Source of the DNA: a virus | Strand: one strand, 5' to 3' | Length of the DNA stretch: 38,448 bases | IMG/VR virus record: IMGVR_UViG_3300046171_000174 | Coordinates: 1-38,448 of that record | Shown here: one piece after another, positions 12,805-20,994 of the stretch | How the letters are laid out: each line of letters begins with the position of its first letter | Position numbering within the stretch: the stretch's first letter is position 1 | Position numbers and translations under genes: made by a program | Notes under the pieces: generated by a model | The model's input: only the letters and a program-made list of their open reading frames with translations | Told to the model about the DNA's origin: nothing | Databases searched by the model: none

Positions 12805-13202
12805 TTAGAAATCCCGATTTTTTTTTCGTAGGTTCTGAGCGAACCCAAACCTAACATTCCTAAAAGCACAGGCATCATTTCAGTCATGTCTAAAGCAGGG
12901 AGCGTTACCAAATAATCTAATTGGCCTAAAACAAAAATAGCGATTGGCTGAATGACATAATTATATGCCATCGCAAATCCCATCGTCCACCCAAGGAAAG
13001 GCCGCCACCCAGCAATAAAAACATTTCTGCTTTGCGCTTCTGCTTTGTTAATTTCAAGCTGGCCTTTTGCTAACTCTTGGGCATGACGTTCAGCCATTGT
13101 GCTAATTTCATGCGCCAATTGGTTTTTCTGGTCTTTGTCTTCAATAAATTTATCAAGCAGTCCTGTTACTGGCTGAACTAATGAGCCTAACAAATTAATC
13201 AC
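12801..13202 (-). CDS. Holin of the GTA_holin_3TM type
   Basis: 133 residues. AGWRPFLGWTMGFAMAYNYVIQPI, then TEMMPVLLGMLGLGSLRTYEK is the typical sequence of 3TM holins found in alphaproteobacterial phages and gene transfer agents. The N-terminal half is an amphipathic helical region (residues 1-60, HAQELAKGQLEINKAEAQ). It would form the inner-membrane lesion for the lysozyme. Overlaps both neighbours by 4 nt. Confidence 0.8.
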   Translation of the reverse strand: MINLLGSLVQPVTGLLDKFIEDKDQKNQLAHEISTMAERHAQELAKGQLEINKAEAQSRNVFIAGWRPFLGWTMGFAMAYNYVIQPIAIFVLGQLDYLVTLPALDMTEMMPVLLGMLGLGSLRTYEKKIGISK

Positions 13203-13468
13203 TTTTTATTAGCCCATGTTGTAAAGCCCATATACGCACCACATAGACTAGCAAGTGCAAAATACATGGAACTGATCAGCCCACTCAAAGCGGTTACTCT
13301 TGCTTCAGGTACAACAGGCGTACACATAAGAATTGTGATGCAAACCATCAATGCAAATGCACAAATAGCCATGTACCTTTGCGTTTCCTGTTTATCGTGG
13401 GCATCACTAGCCTGTTCTTCCTCGATAGAAATTTTCCCATCGCCGTCATAATCCCTAATAGGAGTCAT
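13199..13468 (-). CDS. EF-hand membrane protein of the lysis region
   Basis: 89 residues. A canonical EF-hand calcium loop DYDGDGKISIEE lies at residues 6-17 (D1, D3, D5, G6, I8, E12), then a polar helix and two transmembrane helices (about 33-50 and 58-82). Placed between a small membrane protein and the holin with ATGA overlaps on both sides. It may be an accessory holin or a calcium-responsive membrane protein. The function is not known. Confidence 0.6.
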   Translation of the reverse strand: MTPIRDYDGDGKISIEEEQASDAHDKQETQRYMAICAFALMVCITILMCTPVVPEARVTALSGLISSMYFALASLCGAYMGFTTWANKK

Positions 13469-13596
13469 GTTGCGAAACTCATTGCATAGGCAATTATTGC
13501 AAATGCAACTAAACCAACCATAACGATTTGCGCCATCTTTGGTTGGCGGCTAAACCATTTTTTTGCCGTACCTAACAACTCACAAATTGCTTGCAT
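13465..13596 (-). CDS. 43-residue single-span membrane protein
   Basis: Frame MQAICELLGTAKKWFSRQPK followed by one hydrophobic helix (MAQIVMVGLVAFAIIAYAM). The ribosome binding site AAGGAGAAAG is strong. The stop overlaps the EF-hand protein start (ATGA) and the start overlaps the preceding gene's end. Lysis-cassette context. Confidence 0.55.
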   Translation of the reverse strand: MQAICELLGTAKKWFSRQPKMAQIVMVGLVAFAIIAYAMSFAT

Positions 13597-13792
13597 TTTT
13601 CTTTCTCCTTACATCTAAAACACAGGCGGCAAGATACATGCTTAATTTTTGCGCTTGATCGCCACTCAAAATAAATTTTCGTGCTTGCGTGTGCAAAACA
13701 ACGTTATCGCCATCGACTGTTGTCCAAACATTTGTAGTTGTTTCGTTTAATGATGGTGATTTATAGCTATCGCCTTGCAACTGAACTTCCAT
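13580..13792 (-). CDS. Hypothetical 70-residue protein
   Basis: MEVQLQGDSYKSPSLNETTTNVWTTVDGDN..., probably beta in the first 45 residues and helical after (SGDQAQKLSMYLAACVLDVRRKK). Preceded by TTGGAGAAATA, the phage's own extended ribosome binding site, inside the end of the nuclease gene (TAATG overlap). No family recognised. Confidence 0.6.
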   Translation of the reverse strand: MEVQLQGDSYKSPSLNETTTNVWTTVDGDNVVLHTQARKFILSGDQAQKLSMYLAACVLDVRRKKNASNL

Positions 13793-14118
13793 TATTTCTC
13801 CAATATAAAATGAGGGGTTATTGTGCCGTCAGAACTAACGACCAAAAGTTTTACGCCATACTTTTTTTGATCTGGCCGTAAAGGTTTATGATTTGCTTCA
13901 GTTTCTAAGCTATGATATTTGACTTCGATTAAATGAATTAACAGCCGCACCCCTTTGCGTTTAATCGCAACCAAATCGCAAATCGATTGCGTTCCGCTAT
14001 GCGAATAAACCTCAAATTTGCGCCTAGTTAAAAAAGCGGCGGCTTTGTACTCTGCCCACTGCCCAACCCGATGATTAAAATAACTGCCCTTATTTATCTC
14101 ATCGTTTCGATTAGCCAT
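13792..14118 (-). CDS. Small PD-(D/E)XK nuclease-like protein in the late operon
   Basis: 108 residues. GQWAEYKAAAFLTRRKFEVYSHSGTQSICDLVAIKRK ... LIHLIEVKYHS gives the E ... D ... E-x-K pattern of Hjc/VRR-like endonucleases. This is a second small enzyme of the fold besides the one at 5370-5690, here among lysis genes. It may act in DNA processing or host DNA breakdown. Substrate unknown. Confidence 0.6.
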   Translation of the reverse strand: MANRNDEINKGSYFNHRVGQWAEYKAAAFLTRRKFEVYSHSGTQSICDLVAIKRKGVRLLIHLIEVKYHSLETEANHKPLRPDQKKYGVKLLVVSSDGTITPHFILEK

Positions 14119-14306
14119 GCTATCGCCCCTGAGATGATTACTAGTAAGCCGCCGATTCTAAGAGCAACCCAAAAACCACCACGACTCATATTTAAGGCCT
14201 TGGTAAGCTGTGTTGTGTCTTTTCTAATTGCTGAAATATCTTCGCGCATATCTGCAATCGCTTGCTCCGCTTTTGCTAATCTGTCGCGCTCCTCTGGTGT
14301 CATCAT
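14094..14306 (-). CDS. Coiled-coil plus transmembrane protein
   Basis: 70 residues: a helical coiled-coil region (about 5-40, ERDRLAKAEQAIADMREDISAI) followed by one transmembrane helix (about 45-65) near the C-terminus. The arrangement resembles small phage lysis accessory proteins. The start follows the TGATG overlap with the exported protein gene. Confidence 0.6.
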   Translation of the reverse strand: MMTPEERDRLAKAEQAIADMREDISAIRKDTTQLTKALNMSRGGFWVALRIGGLLVIISGAIAWLIETMR

Positions 14307-14584
14307 GTTTGCTTGCCACGTTTGGCATAACTGCCGCTATGCCCAGCATCCAACGGACAAGCCATCTGATCGTTTTTGAGCATTAAAGCCGTCCAGCCGC
14401 CATGTTCTCCCATATAAATAATAATTATATGTCCTCTTTTTGACTTCCCTTTCCAAATTGGTTTTTCAACATGCTTGCTTTCCAACTCGCTATGAAGCTG
14501 TGCAAATTTTTCACATTGTATCGGCTGGGCATTTGCGCTGTGGGCAAATAAAAAGCACAGCAATCCTATGGCAAAACGAAACAT
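14303..14584 (-). CDS. Exported protein with signal peptide
   Basis: 93 residues. MFRFAIGLLCFLFAHSANA is a clear type I signal peptide with cleavage after Ala19 (SANA/QP). The mature part has two cysteines (in QCEKFAQL and MACPLD) and WTALMLKNDQMACPLDAG near the end. It has a strong AAGGGG ribosome binding site. It may be a periplasmic factor in lysis or exclusion. No family recognised. The 111 nt before the gene hold no further frame of note. Confidence 0.6.
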   Translation of the reverse strand: MFRFAIGLLCFLFAHSANAQPIQCEKFAQLHSELESKHVEKPIWKGKSKRGHIIIIYMGEHGGWTALMLKNDQMACPLDAGHSGSYAKRGKQT

Positions 14585-14695
14585 TGCTTTTCCCCTTTTC
14601 CTTGCTATGATTCTGGATGCTCAATAAATATGAATGGATATTCTATCTGAGCCTATTCGCTATTGTTGTAAGCGGTCATTGGGCTACGGTTGCTG

Positions 14696-16915
14696 TTATT
14701 GTGTGGCCGCTACTGGTGGCTGTGCTTGCTGGTTTAGCGGTATATTTTGTTGCATTGACTGTGTATCCATTTGGGGCATATTCAAGCCGCTGGATGACAA
14801 AGCATCTACATAACTTGATAAGGCAACTTTAATATCCTCGCTTACATCTTGACCAACAGCAACGGCTGGCAGTCTATTTATATGCGCTAATAATCTAGTA
14901 GGATTTTTCTCAATTACTTCGCCAGCTTTAGCTAACCAGTTTATAAATTTAGGTGATGTCATTAACGTACCTAAAGCCTTATTAACCGCTAATGTACCAG
15001 CACCACCAGCGGCGGCTGTTGTAAGAGCCGTTCCAGCGTCTTGCGTAACCGCCAAACCAAGCCCACCGCCAGCACCAGTTAAATAACCAAACAAATTATT
15101 ATAAAACGATGTGTTACTGGTGTTCAGCATATTCTGGCTATCTTTTAATGAACCACTAAGTCTTGCTAAACGATCTAATGCCCTTCTGCGCGGATCAGCC
15201 GTTGTGCCAAACAGCGCATCTTTTGCCCTACGATTTATATTGTTCCAATTCGTTAGAAACGTATTAACACTAAACGCATCGCCGTCAACATTCTGACCGC
15301 CGCTTTTAGCTAGGCCCATTTCTCTTATTTTATAGCCAGTAAATGTATCCCAAATATCTTTTGGCACACCGACTTTAATTTTACGAATGGCTATATGTCC
15401 GTCTTTCGTGCCAGCTAATGCCTTATTAATTATCTGCGCTGGTTGGCTTTCAGCATTGAGTAGCGGATCTAAATACGTTTTATTGCGCTCTGCAAAATTA
15501 GACCAATAACGATTAGCCCTATTAAATGCGGCTGTTCCTTTTTCGCCACCGTATCGTGTTGCCGCTTCGCCCATATCATCAGATAAAGCAAAGTATAATT
15601 CTCTCAACTCTTTAGCGTTTTCTGGTGGTGGGCGTGCAAAAGCCTTTGGGCCTATTATCGATCTTAGTTCTTTAATTTGTTGATAATTAGTTTCGGCAAT
15701 AGGACGCTGTGTTTTTATAACCGCGCCATTTTCGCCCACCTCTTCAACGGTTTCTGTAAGTCCTTTTCTAAATTGAGCAACCATAGGGTCTTCTAAAATT
15801 GAAACTAATCGTTTAGCTTGCTCTGGATCGGTTGCTGTTGAAGTTATGCGGTTGTTTATATTGTTTAAAACTGCTTGCGTATTATTTATAGTTATAGGCG
15901 CATCTGGCTTTACATATTGATCTAATACTTTAAACAATTCGTTACCGCGCTGTTTAAAAGTATCTATACTTTGTTCAACGCCTCGCAATAAAGTTTGCCC
16001 TGTGGCTTCTTTATCGTAACCAGAACCGCCAGCCGACATTTTAGGTGGGTTATATCGATTAGCAACTTCATTGATTTTTGTTTTGAGTCCATCAAACGTT
16101 TCTGTTAATGCGCCTCTAACTTTACCCTCTGAACCGATATTTTTTGACAAAAGGCTTTCTAAAGCTTGCACCCATTTCTTTCCACTCACAGCCCCAGCGG
16201 TTGGCTTTACGCCAGCCTTTGTGAAATCTTCCAACATTTGCGCGGCAGATTGACCAGCCGTTGTATTTTTTAATTTACCAAAACCAGCTTTAATAAGTGG
16301 CCCTATTTTATTGCCAACTATTTGCCCAGCGGCATCCTCACCAGCAACAATGCCAGCCTCTAAAATGCGCTGTGGTGTAGTTCGTGAGTCCTTTCGGCCT
16401 CTAAATTGTTCAGCTACAACATCATAGATTTCTTTACCAGCAGAAGCCCCAAGGCCAACGCCAGCTACTGGCCCAAATGGACCGCTTACTGATGCGCTTG
16501 GCAATGCTACAGCACCGCCGATTACACCGCCAACGCCTCTTGCTATTTCTGGAGCAATACTTGCTAGATCGCCAGCCGTTGGAATAGGGATATTTAAAAT
16601 GGTTGGATTGTCTTCATTATAGGCCGTTAATTTTCCTGAGTCTGGATTAGTAAAAAACAACCGACCATCGTTATCTTGTTGAGCCTCTATATCTTTTCCG
16701 TAATAGTTTTTTAAAGAAATTTTTAAATTATCTAATCTATCAGCTTTATTAGAACCGCCTACAAATTCTCTAACAGTTGGCGGCGCACCTGTTTTCATAT
16801 CTATAAGGCCATCAAGATTTGGCGCAATGGTAGCTGGATCAGTACCAACTGGAACAGTAACGTCTATTTTTAAGCCGTTTTTTTCTGCTTCATAAGTAAC
16901 AGTTTGGTCAGCCAT
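14696..16915 (-). CDS. Large putative DNA-ejection (internal virion) protein
   Basis: 739 residues. An N-terminal beta-rich part is followed by a small-residue-rich hydrophobic stretch (IARGVGGVIGGAVALPSASVSGPFG, about 124-150) suited to membrane insertion, then long alpha-helical regions and a second GA-rich stretch near 620-650. This layout and the place between tail and lysis genes fit the internal proteins that podoviruses eject to form a conduit for DNA. The C-terminus is Q/P-rich. Sequence similarity to a named family is not evident. Confidence 0.55.
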   Translation of the reverse strand: MADQTVTYEAEKNGLKIDVTVPVGTDPATIAPNLDGLIDMKTGAPPTVREFVGGSNKADRLDNLKISLKNYYGKDIEAQQDNDGRLFFTNPDSGKLTAYNEDNPTILNIPIPTAGDLASIAPEIARGVGGVIGGAVALPSASVSGPFGPVAGVGLGASAGKEIYDVVAEQFRGRKDSRTTPQRILEAGIVAGEDAAGQIVGNKIGPLIKAGFGKLKNTTAGQSAAQMLEDFTKAGVKPTAGAVSGKKWVQALESLLSKNIGSEGKVRGALTETFDGLKTKINEVANRYNPPKMSAGGSGYDKEATGQTLLRGVEQSIDTFKQRGNELFKVLDQYVKPDAPITINNTQAVLNNINNRITSTATDPEQAKRLVSILEDPMVAQFRKGLTETVEEVGENGAVIKTQRPIAETNYQQIKELRSIIGPKAFARPPPENAKELRELYFALSDDMGEAATRYGGEKGTAAFNRANRYWSNFAERNKTYLDPLLNAESQPAQIINKALAGTKDGHIAIRKIKVGVPKDIWDTFTGYKIREMGLAKSGGQNVDGDAFSVNTFLTNWNNINRRAKDALFGTTADPRRRALDRLARLSGSLKDSQNMLNTSNTSFYNNLFGYLTGAGGGLGLAVTQDAGTALTTAAAGGAGTLAVNKALGTLMTSPKFINWLAKAGEVIEKNPTRLLAHINRLPAVAVGQDVSEDIKVALSSYVDALSSSGLNMPQMDTQSMQQNIPLNQQAQPPVAATQ

Positions 16916-16921
16916 TTTCCG

Positions 16922-18460
16922 CTAATCCTTCTTTAAATTAACTGTCCAACCAGACGTATCCGCTTTAGGGGCTGGCGTTGAAGCATTAGGTTCAACAGGA
17001 CTAATCCTTTTTTCAATCGCTCCATAATTTTGCTCAAACGCTTTGTATTTATCAGATACAACTTTTTCTAATTGATCTAATTGAGAAAGCATAACTTGCG
17101 TTCCATCATAACCATTAAACGGAACAGCGTCTTGGAAGTTTAATGATTTACTATCAGGTGGCGTTACAAGTCTTTCTAGCAATGCTAAGTCAGGCCCAGC
17201 TAAAACCCCAAGTTCTAAAAGGTCTTTCAGTTTCATTAAAAGAAACGTATGCGCTTGCGTCATTTTTTCAGCTTCTGGCCCTAACATTTGCGGCCCATAT
17301 TTTGTAACAAGTTTTCTGTAGTCACCTGTCAAACTTCGCACTTCGTTAACCATTTGCCCAGCTTTTTGCATCTGTATTTGATCTTGTTTTGTTTGGACAA
17401 GCGGCGTTTCCACTACCGAAATTGTACCGCCTTTAGGCTTTTGTGGCTGGTTATTCGATGGTGGTGCGCCAGCACTAGAGTCAATGATAGGCATATTACT
17501 ATTAACGTTAGGATTAGTATTAGGCATATTACTATTAGCGTTAGGCGGCTCAATAACTGCGCGGCGTTTTTCTTGCATAGATCGTGGTAATGGTTGAAAA
17601 AATTGGTCTGATTGTGGTGCTTCTGTATACAGCTTACCATCTTGAAAAAACGTTCTTTGTTGCTGGCTTACAACTTGTGCATTACCGTAAGCAGTTACAA
17701 CGCCTCTACCATATTTTTCAATTAAGTTTGGCATAGACATACCGCTTTGAATATCTGCGCTTATCTCGCCTTTTTGAATATCTGAAATTTTGTCTGGTGG
17801 TGCAGACGCTTGCAAATTCGGATTATTATTTATTTGGGTAGGCGTAGCATATACCTCTTGTTTAGTTTTACTATTATAAGCCTTAACTGGTTTTTCTGGT
17901 TTTGGTGTAGACGCTGGCCCTTGGGCTATTATCTTTCCTGTTGCGTCTGTAACAACATCATCTTTACCTAATTTGTATTCTTTAGGCGGCTGTAGCGCAA
18001 ATTTCATAGCGATTTTATAAGCAGTGTCAGTATCACCAGATTTGACCGCCTCTTTAAAAATAGCCTTTGCCTGATCTGGCATATTAAGCTGGCTCAATCG
18101 ACTAGCTTTAGGCGTAGCTGGCGCAGAAGGGCCACCCATCACGCCACTGTCTTGCATCATTCCTTCCATGCCATCAGCTTGTACTTGTGGCACAGTAGCG
18201 TTAAACGCTTCGCCCTCGCCCATATCATCCTCTTGCACAAGACTCTGCACAAGTTTTGCCCTATTTGCTTTTTGACGGCTTTCCTTGTTCAATTTGTTGT
18301 ATTCCATTGCGTTTTTGCGAAATGATGCCGCCGCATTTTGAAAACTGTTTCTAGGAGCCGTTGGAGCCGCCGATTGTAACTGCCGCCCCTGCGCTTGTAT
18401 TGGCCTTATTTGCAAACCCTGAGTAGCTTGACGCTGTGGCATATTTACACGAACAGCCAT
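16922..18460 (-). CDS. Putative internal virion protein
   Basis: 512 residues. Helical N-terminus (SFRKNAMEYNKLNKESRQKANRAK), low-complexity middle with short repeats around residues 296-318 (NSNMPNTNPNVNSNMP), and a helical C-terminal part with ELGVLAGPDLALLERLVTPPDS, a segment type seen in phage ejection proteins. Starts 2 nt after the upstream stop and ends 6 nt before the 739-residue protein. The two are probably made and packaged together. Confidence 0.5.
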   Translation of the reverse strand: MAVRVNMPQRQATQGLQIRPIQAQGRQLQSAAPTAPRNSFQNAAASFRKNAMEYNKLNKESRQKANRAKLVQSLVQEDDMGEGEAFNATVPQVQADGMEGMMQDSGVMGGPSAPATPKASRLSQLNMPDQAKAIFKEAVKSGDTDTAYKIAMKFALQPPKEYKLGKDDVVTDATGKIIAQGPASTPKPEKPVKAYNSKTKQEVYATPTQINNNPNLQASAPPDKISDIQKGEISADIQSGMSMPNLIEKYGRGVVTAYGNAQVVSQQQRTFFQDGKLYTEAPQSDQFFQPLPRSMQEKRRAVIEPPNANSNMPNTNPNVNSNMPIIDSSAGAPPSNNQPQKPKGGTISVVETPLVQTKQDQIQMQKAGQMVNEVRSLTGDYRKLVTKYGPQMLGPEAEKMTQAHTFLLMKLKDLLELGVLAGPDLALLERLVTPPDSKSLNFQDAVPFNGYDGTQVMLSQLDQLEKVVSDKYKAFEQNYGAIEKRISPVEPNASTPAPKADTSGWTVNLKKD

Positions 18461-18461
18461 A

Positions 18462-19616
18462 TCAGATCACCTTATCCATAAAGAATTTAATAATGCGTTT
18501 AATAGCTGGCTTGTCTTTAATGAAATCAGCAACACGCTCACCATATTGACAATAAGTGTCATGCAACCAAGTTGGGGCTTTTGTTTCTAGCCATTCTCTA
18601 AACAGCAACCATCTATCATCTTGATAGACTTCTCTAGCTACCCAGCATTTTTTTAATGCCGCCGCCCCCATGCCTAAATCACCAGCACCAGACATTTTAC
18701 CAGCCGTGTTGCGTGGGGTTTTGCCTATAGTCGTTGTGCCAGTTGGTACGCCACTAGCAAGGCTTGCGCCGTAGCCTAGCATCTCCAGTGGATATTGAAA
18801 TTCTTTAATAAAATCGTCATACGCTAGATCAAGGCTTTGTTGCCCCATATTTTGTTGTGCGCCGCCTATGTTTAACAAGTTCTGCACATCGTTATTTTGC
18901 AATTCAGTTTGCGTAGATGCCGCACTTGGCAAGACACTTGCGCCTTGTAATTGAAGCTGTGCGCCAAGCCCTGTCATGTCGTTATACTGGCTGGCATCCT
19001 GTGCGCCGAATGTATTTGCCGTGTCAAAACCCTGCTGTAAAATTTTAGCTACGTCACTACCATAGGTTCTCATTGCCGCTTCGTTTGTCAGCGCAGAAGC
19101 TACGCCCTGACCACTGCCCCCAAACGCACCAGCCGCCGTAGCAAGTGCATTGTTTGATAATTGTGCTTGGTTTAAGGCGTTAGTGAACTGGTCTGTGTAT
19201 GCGTCTAAAACGGCCCCCTGATAGGGGTTGAAATAGTTTTCTGCTAAGTCAGCACCCTCAACAACATTCATTGTTATTGGGTCTAACGGCGGCGGCGCAA
19301 ATGGAATTGTTTCTGCCGCTGGCACTGGATCAGGATCATAAACAGGCTGTGGTGCGGCAGGGGTATAATCAACAACTGGTGGTGGTGGCGTATTATTAAT
19401 TAATGGTGCTTGCCGTCCTTCGCCAAACCCATGTATCAAATAATGATCGAGGCCAGTTATTTGGCCATCTCCATCTGCGTCAGCCGTAGATGCTAACGAA
19501 AATGCGCTGTTAGGATCAGCAACGGCACTTGCAACATCGCCGTACAAATCTAGGTAGGCTTGCTCGTCAAAAGAATCTATTAAATTTTGACGGTTAAAAT
19601 TGTCTTCTATTGCCAT
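18462..19616 (-). CDS. Tail/internal structural protein, second half of a split gene, with EF-hand-like insert
   Basis: 384 residues. Residues 1-70 hold YLDLYGDVASAV and ADADGDGQITGLDHYLIHGFGEGR, a dockerin/EF-hand-like calcium loop. Residues 80-115 are proline-rich. From about 125, NPYQGAVLDAYTDQF ... ATAAGAFGGSGQGVASALTNEA matches a phage structural family. The C-terminus (KKCWVAREVY ... RWLLFREWL) is a widespread virion-protein tail. In related phages the start of this family is the sequence found in the adjacent 19617-19976 gene. Confidence 0.6.
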   Translation of the reverse strand: MAIEDNFNRQNLIDSFDEQAYLDLYGDVASAVADPNSAFSLASTADADGDGQITGLDHYLIHGFGEGRQAPLINNTPPPPVVDYTPAAPQPVYDPDPVPAAETIPFAPPPLDPITMNVVEGADLAENYFNPYQGAVLDAYTDQFTNALNQAQLSNNALATAAGAFGGSGQGVASALTNEAAMRTYGSDVAKILQQGFDTANTFGAQDASQYNDMTGLGAQLQLQGASVLPSAASTQTELQNNDVQNLLNIGGAQQNMGQQSLDLAYDDFIKEFQYPLEMLGYGASLASGVPTGTTTIGKTPRNTAGKMSGAGDLGMGAAALKKCWVAREVYQDDRWLLFREWLETKAPTWLHDTYCQYGERVADFIKDKPAIKRIIKFFMDKVI

Positions 19617-19976
19617 CTAAGCAACTCCCCCCTGTGGCGGTAAAGGCGGTAACTGTGGGATTGGCATTGCTTGCGCTCTTTGAGTTTGTGGTATTCCATT
19701 TCGTACACTAGAGCCTTGTATGCGTGGCCCTTGTGCAAACCTTGCCATTGTGTTCATTGCTTGGTTCATCGCGGGTTGATACGTTCCAATGTTTTGCCTT
19801 GTCATATCAAAGCCAGCTAGTTGATCTGGTGTGAACGATGCTATTCTTGGAAGTTCATATTTAGGAAATGGACGCTCCATTGCTTGCCCACCATAGTCTA
19901 AAATATTGTCAACTAAGGCTTGCAATTTCGGGTCTAGCTTTACCGTTGATGATGTTGTCTGTGAACCGCCACTCAT
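19617..19976 (-). CDS. Structural protein, first half of a split gene
   Basis: 119 residues, MSGGSQTTSSTVKLDPKLQALVDNILDYGGQ, ending in a Q/P-rich tail (PIPQLPPLPPQGGVA). KLDPKLQ and FTPDQLAGFDMTRQNIG are typical of the N-terminus of one larger virion protein in related phages, whose remainder is encoded by the following gene. TAG at 19619-19617 is directly followed by the ATG at 19616. It looks like a gene split in two with new sequence inserted at the join. Confidence 0.6.
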   Translation of the reverse strand: MSGGSQTTSSTVKLDPKLQALVDNILDYGGQAMERPFPKYELPRIASFTPDQLAGFDMTRQNIGTYQPAMNQAMNTMARFAQGPRIQGSSVRNGIPQTQRAQAMPIPQLPPLPPQGGVA

Positions 19977-19978
19977 AA

Positions 19979-20380
19979 TTATAACTCCTTTTCAAATCGC
20001 TTACTTACGGCCTTAGAGTCAGGCCACATTTTGTCGAACATTCTAGGCGATAAACAGGTTATGCGTTTTGCCTTGATATGCCGTCCTAAACCTTCAACAA
20101 ACCCTATGTGATCGGATAATTTTGCTGGACGCTGAAATGTGCCAATCCAGATATGCAATTCACTTTCGCCAAAATTATTTACTGGCCTTAAAAATAAAAC
20201 GCCGTCAATGCACGAACCTTCGCCTGTCACATAGCAAAACGTATCTTGAATCATGCACTGGTGGTAAATATCCTCAACAATGAAAGGATCAGTACAGCGT
20301 GATTTTTTTCTGGCTTTTTCAATCATTGGCCTTAGTTGAGGCCATGCTTTCCTTAGACTATCGCCTTCTAGTCTTATCAT
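19979..20380 (-). CDS. Hypothetical protein, possibly GNAT-like
   Basis: 133 residues, starting MIRLEGDSLRKAWPQLRPMIEKARKKS. DIYHQCMIQDTFCYVTGEGSCIDGVLFLRP and HIWIGTFQRP give alternating helices and strands like a small acetyltransferase-related fold found among phage structural genes. The acetyl-CoA loop is not clear, so an enzyme activity is not claimed. It lies 2 nt from the split structural gene. Confidence 0.45.
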   Translation of the reverse strand: MIRLEGDSLRKAWPQLRPMIEKARKKSRCTDPFIVEDIYHQCMIQDTFCYVTGEGSCIDGVLFLRPVNNFGESELHIWIGTFQRPAKLSDHIGFVEGLGRHIKAKRITCLSPRMFDKMWPDSKAVSKRFEKEL

Positions 20381-20383
20381 TAA

Positions 20384-20992
20384 TTACACACCGCCCCCAT
20401 CGCCGCCGCCGTAATTAATATCATCAATAAGTTCAAACTGGTTCATAGCTTGCATCATTGCGGCTTGCTTGCCCAATGCTGTGCCATCCTCTTTTAAAGA
20501 TTGATGCAAAGGCACACCGCCACGATACATAACATTTGCATAAGCACCGCCACCGCTGGCATTTTTTCGCGGATTGTAAGTGCCGTCTTCCATTCGCTCA
20601 AACATTTTGAAAACATCAACATTAGCGTATGGATTGCCTTTTTGTGCGGCGTTATTTAATTGGACTAAATCGCCTATGTCATACGCACCTAGCGGGTCAG
20701 TAGATGCGACCACATCTTCAACAACTGGCAAAGGCATAAAAACATTTGGGCTATCCGTTTCGCCGCTTGGCCCTGTGTAAGCGTTTGTCTGACCGTAATT
20801 AAGAGGGTTGCCGCCAAAGTTACCAAAATTAGCAGTAGCATCACCAGCATTTACCGCACTTATTGGATTGCCTTGGCTGTCTGTAAAATATTGAAATTGG
20901 TTTTGAACAGGGTTAGGTGATATTGTGCCATCCCCTAACGTATTGAATCCAACAATTTGATGTACTGGTGGTAAACCTTGGTATGCTGTCAT
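20384..20992 (-). CDS. Hypothetical structural protein, glycine/asparagine-rich
   Basis: 202 residues, MTAYQGLPPVHQIVGFNTLGDG..., with many N, G and P and a C-terminus YGGGDGGGV. No domain recognised. Tight packing (2-3 nt gaps) between the hub-like protein and the possible GNAT protein in the late operon suggests a virion component, probably tail. Confidence 0.5.
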   Translation of the reverse strand: MTAYQGLPPVHQIVGFNTLGDGTISPNPVQNQFQYFTDSQGNPISAVNAGDATANFGNFGGNPLNYGQTNAYTGPSGETDSPNVFMPLPVVEDVVASTDPLGAYDIGDLVQLNNAAQKGNPYANVDVFKMFERMEDGTYNPRKNASGGGAYANVMYRGGVPLHQSLKEDGTALGKQAAMMQAMNQFELIDDINYGGGDGGGV

Positions 20993-20994
20993 AG

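Noticed and set aside
14131-14146. Palindrome TTACTAGTAA as a further operator
   Set aside because: It lies inside a gene and lacks the 5-base spacing of the operator set.
14617-14832. 71-codon plus-strand frame that looks like a membrane protein
   Set aside because: Its hydrophobic stretch is antisense to the Q/A/P-rich end of the 739-residue protein, there is no ribosome binding site, and the orientation is opposite to the whole operon.
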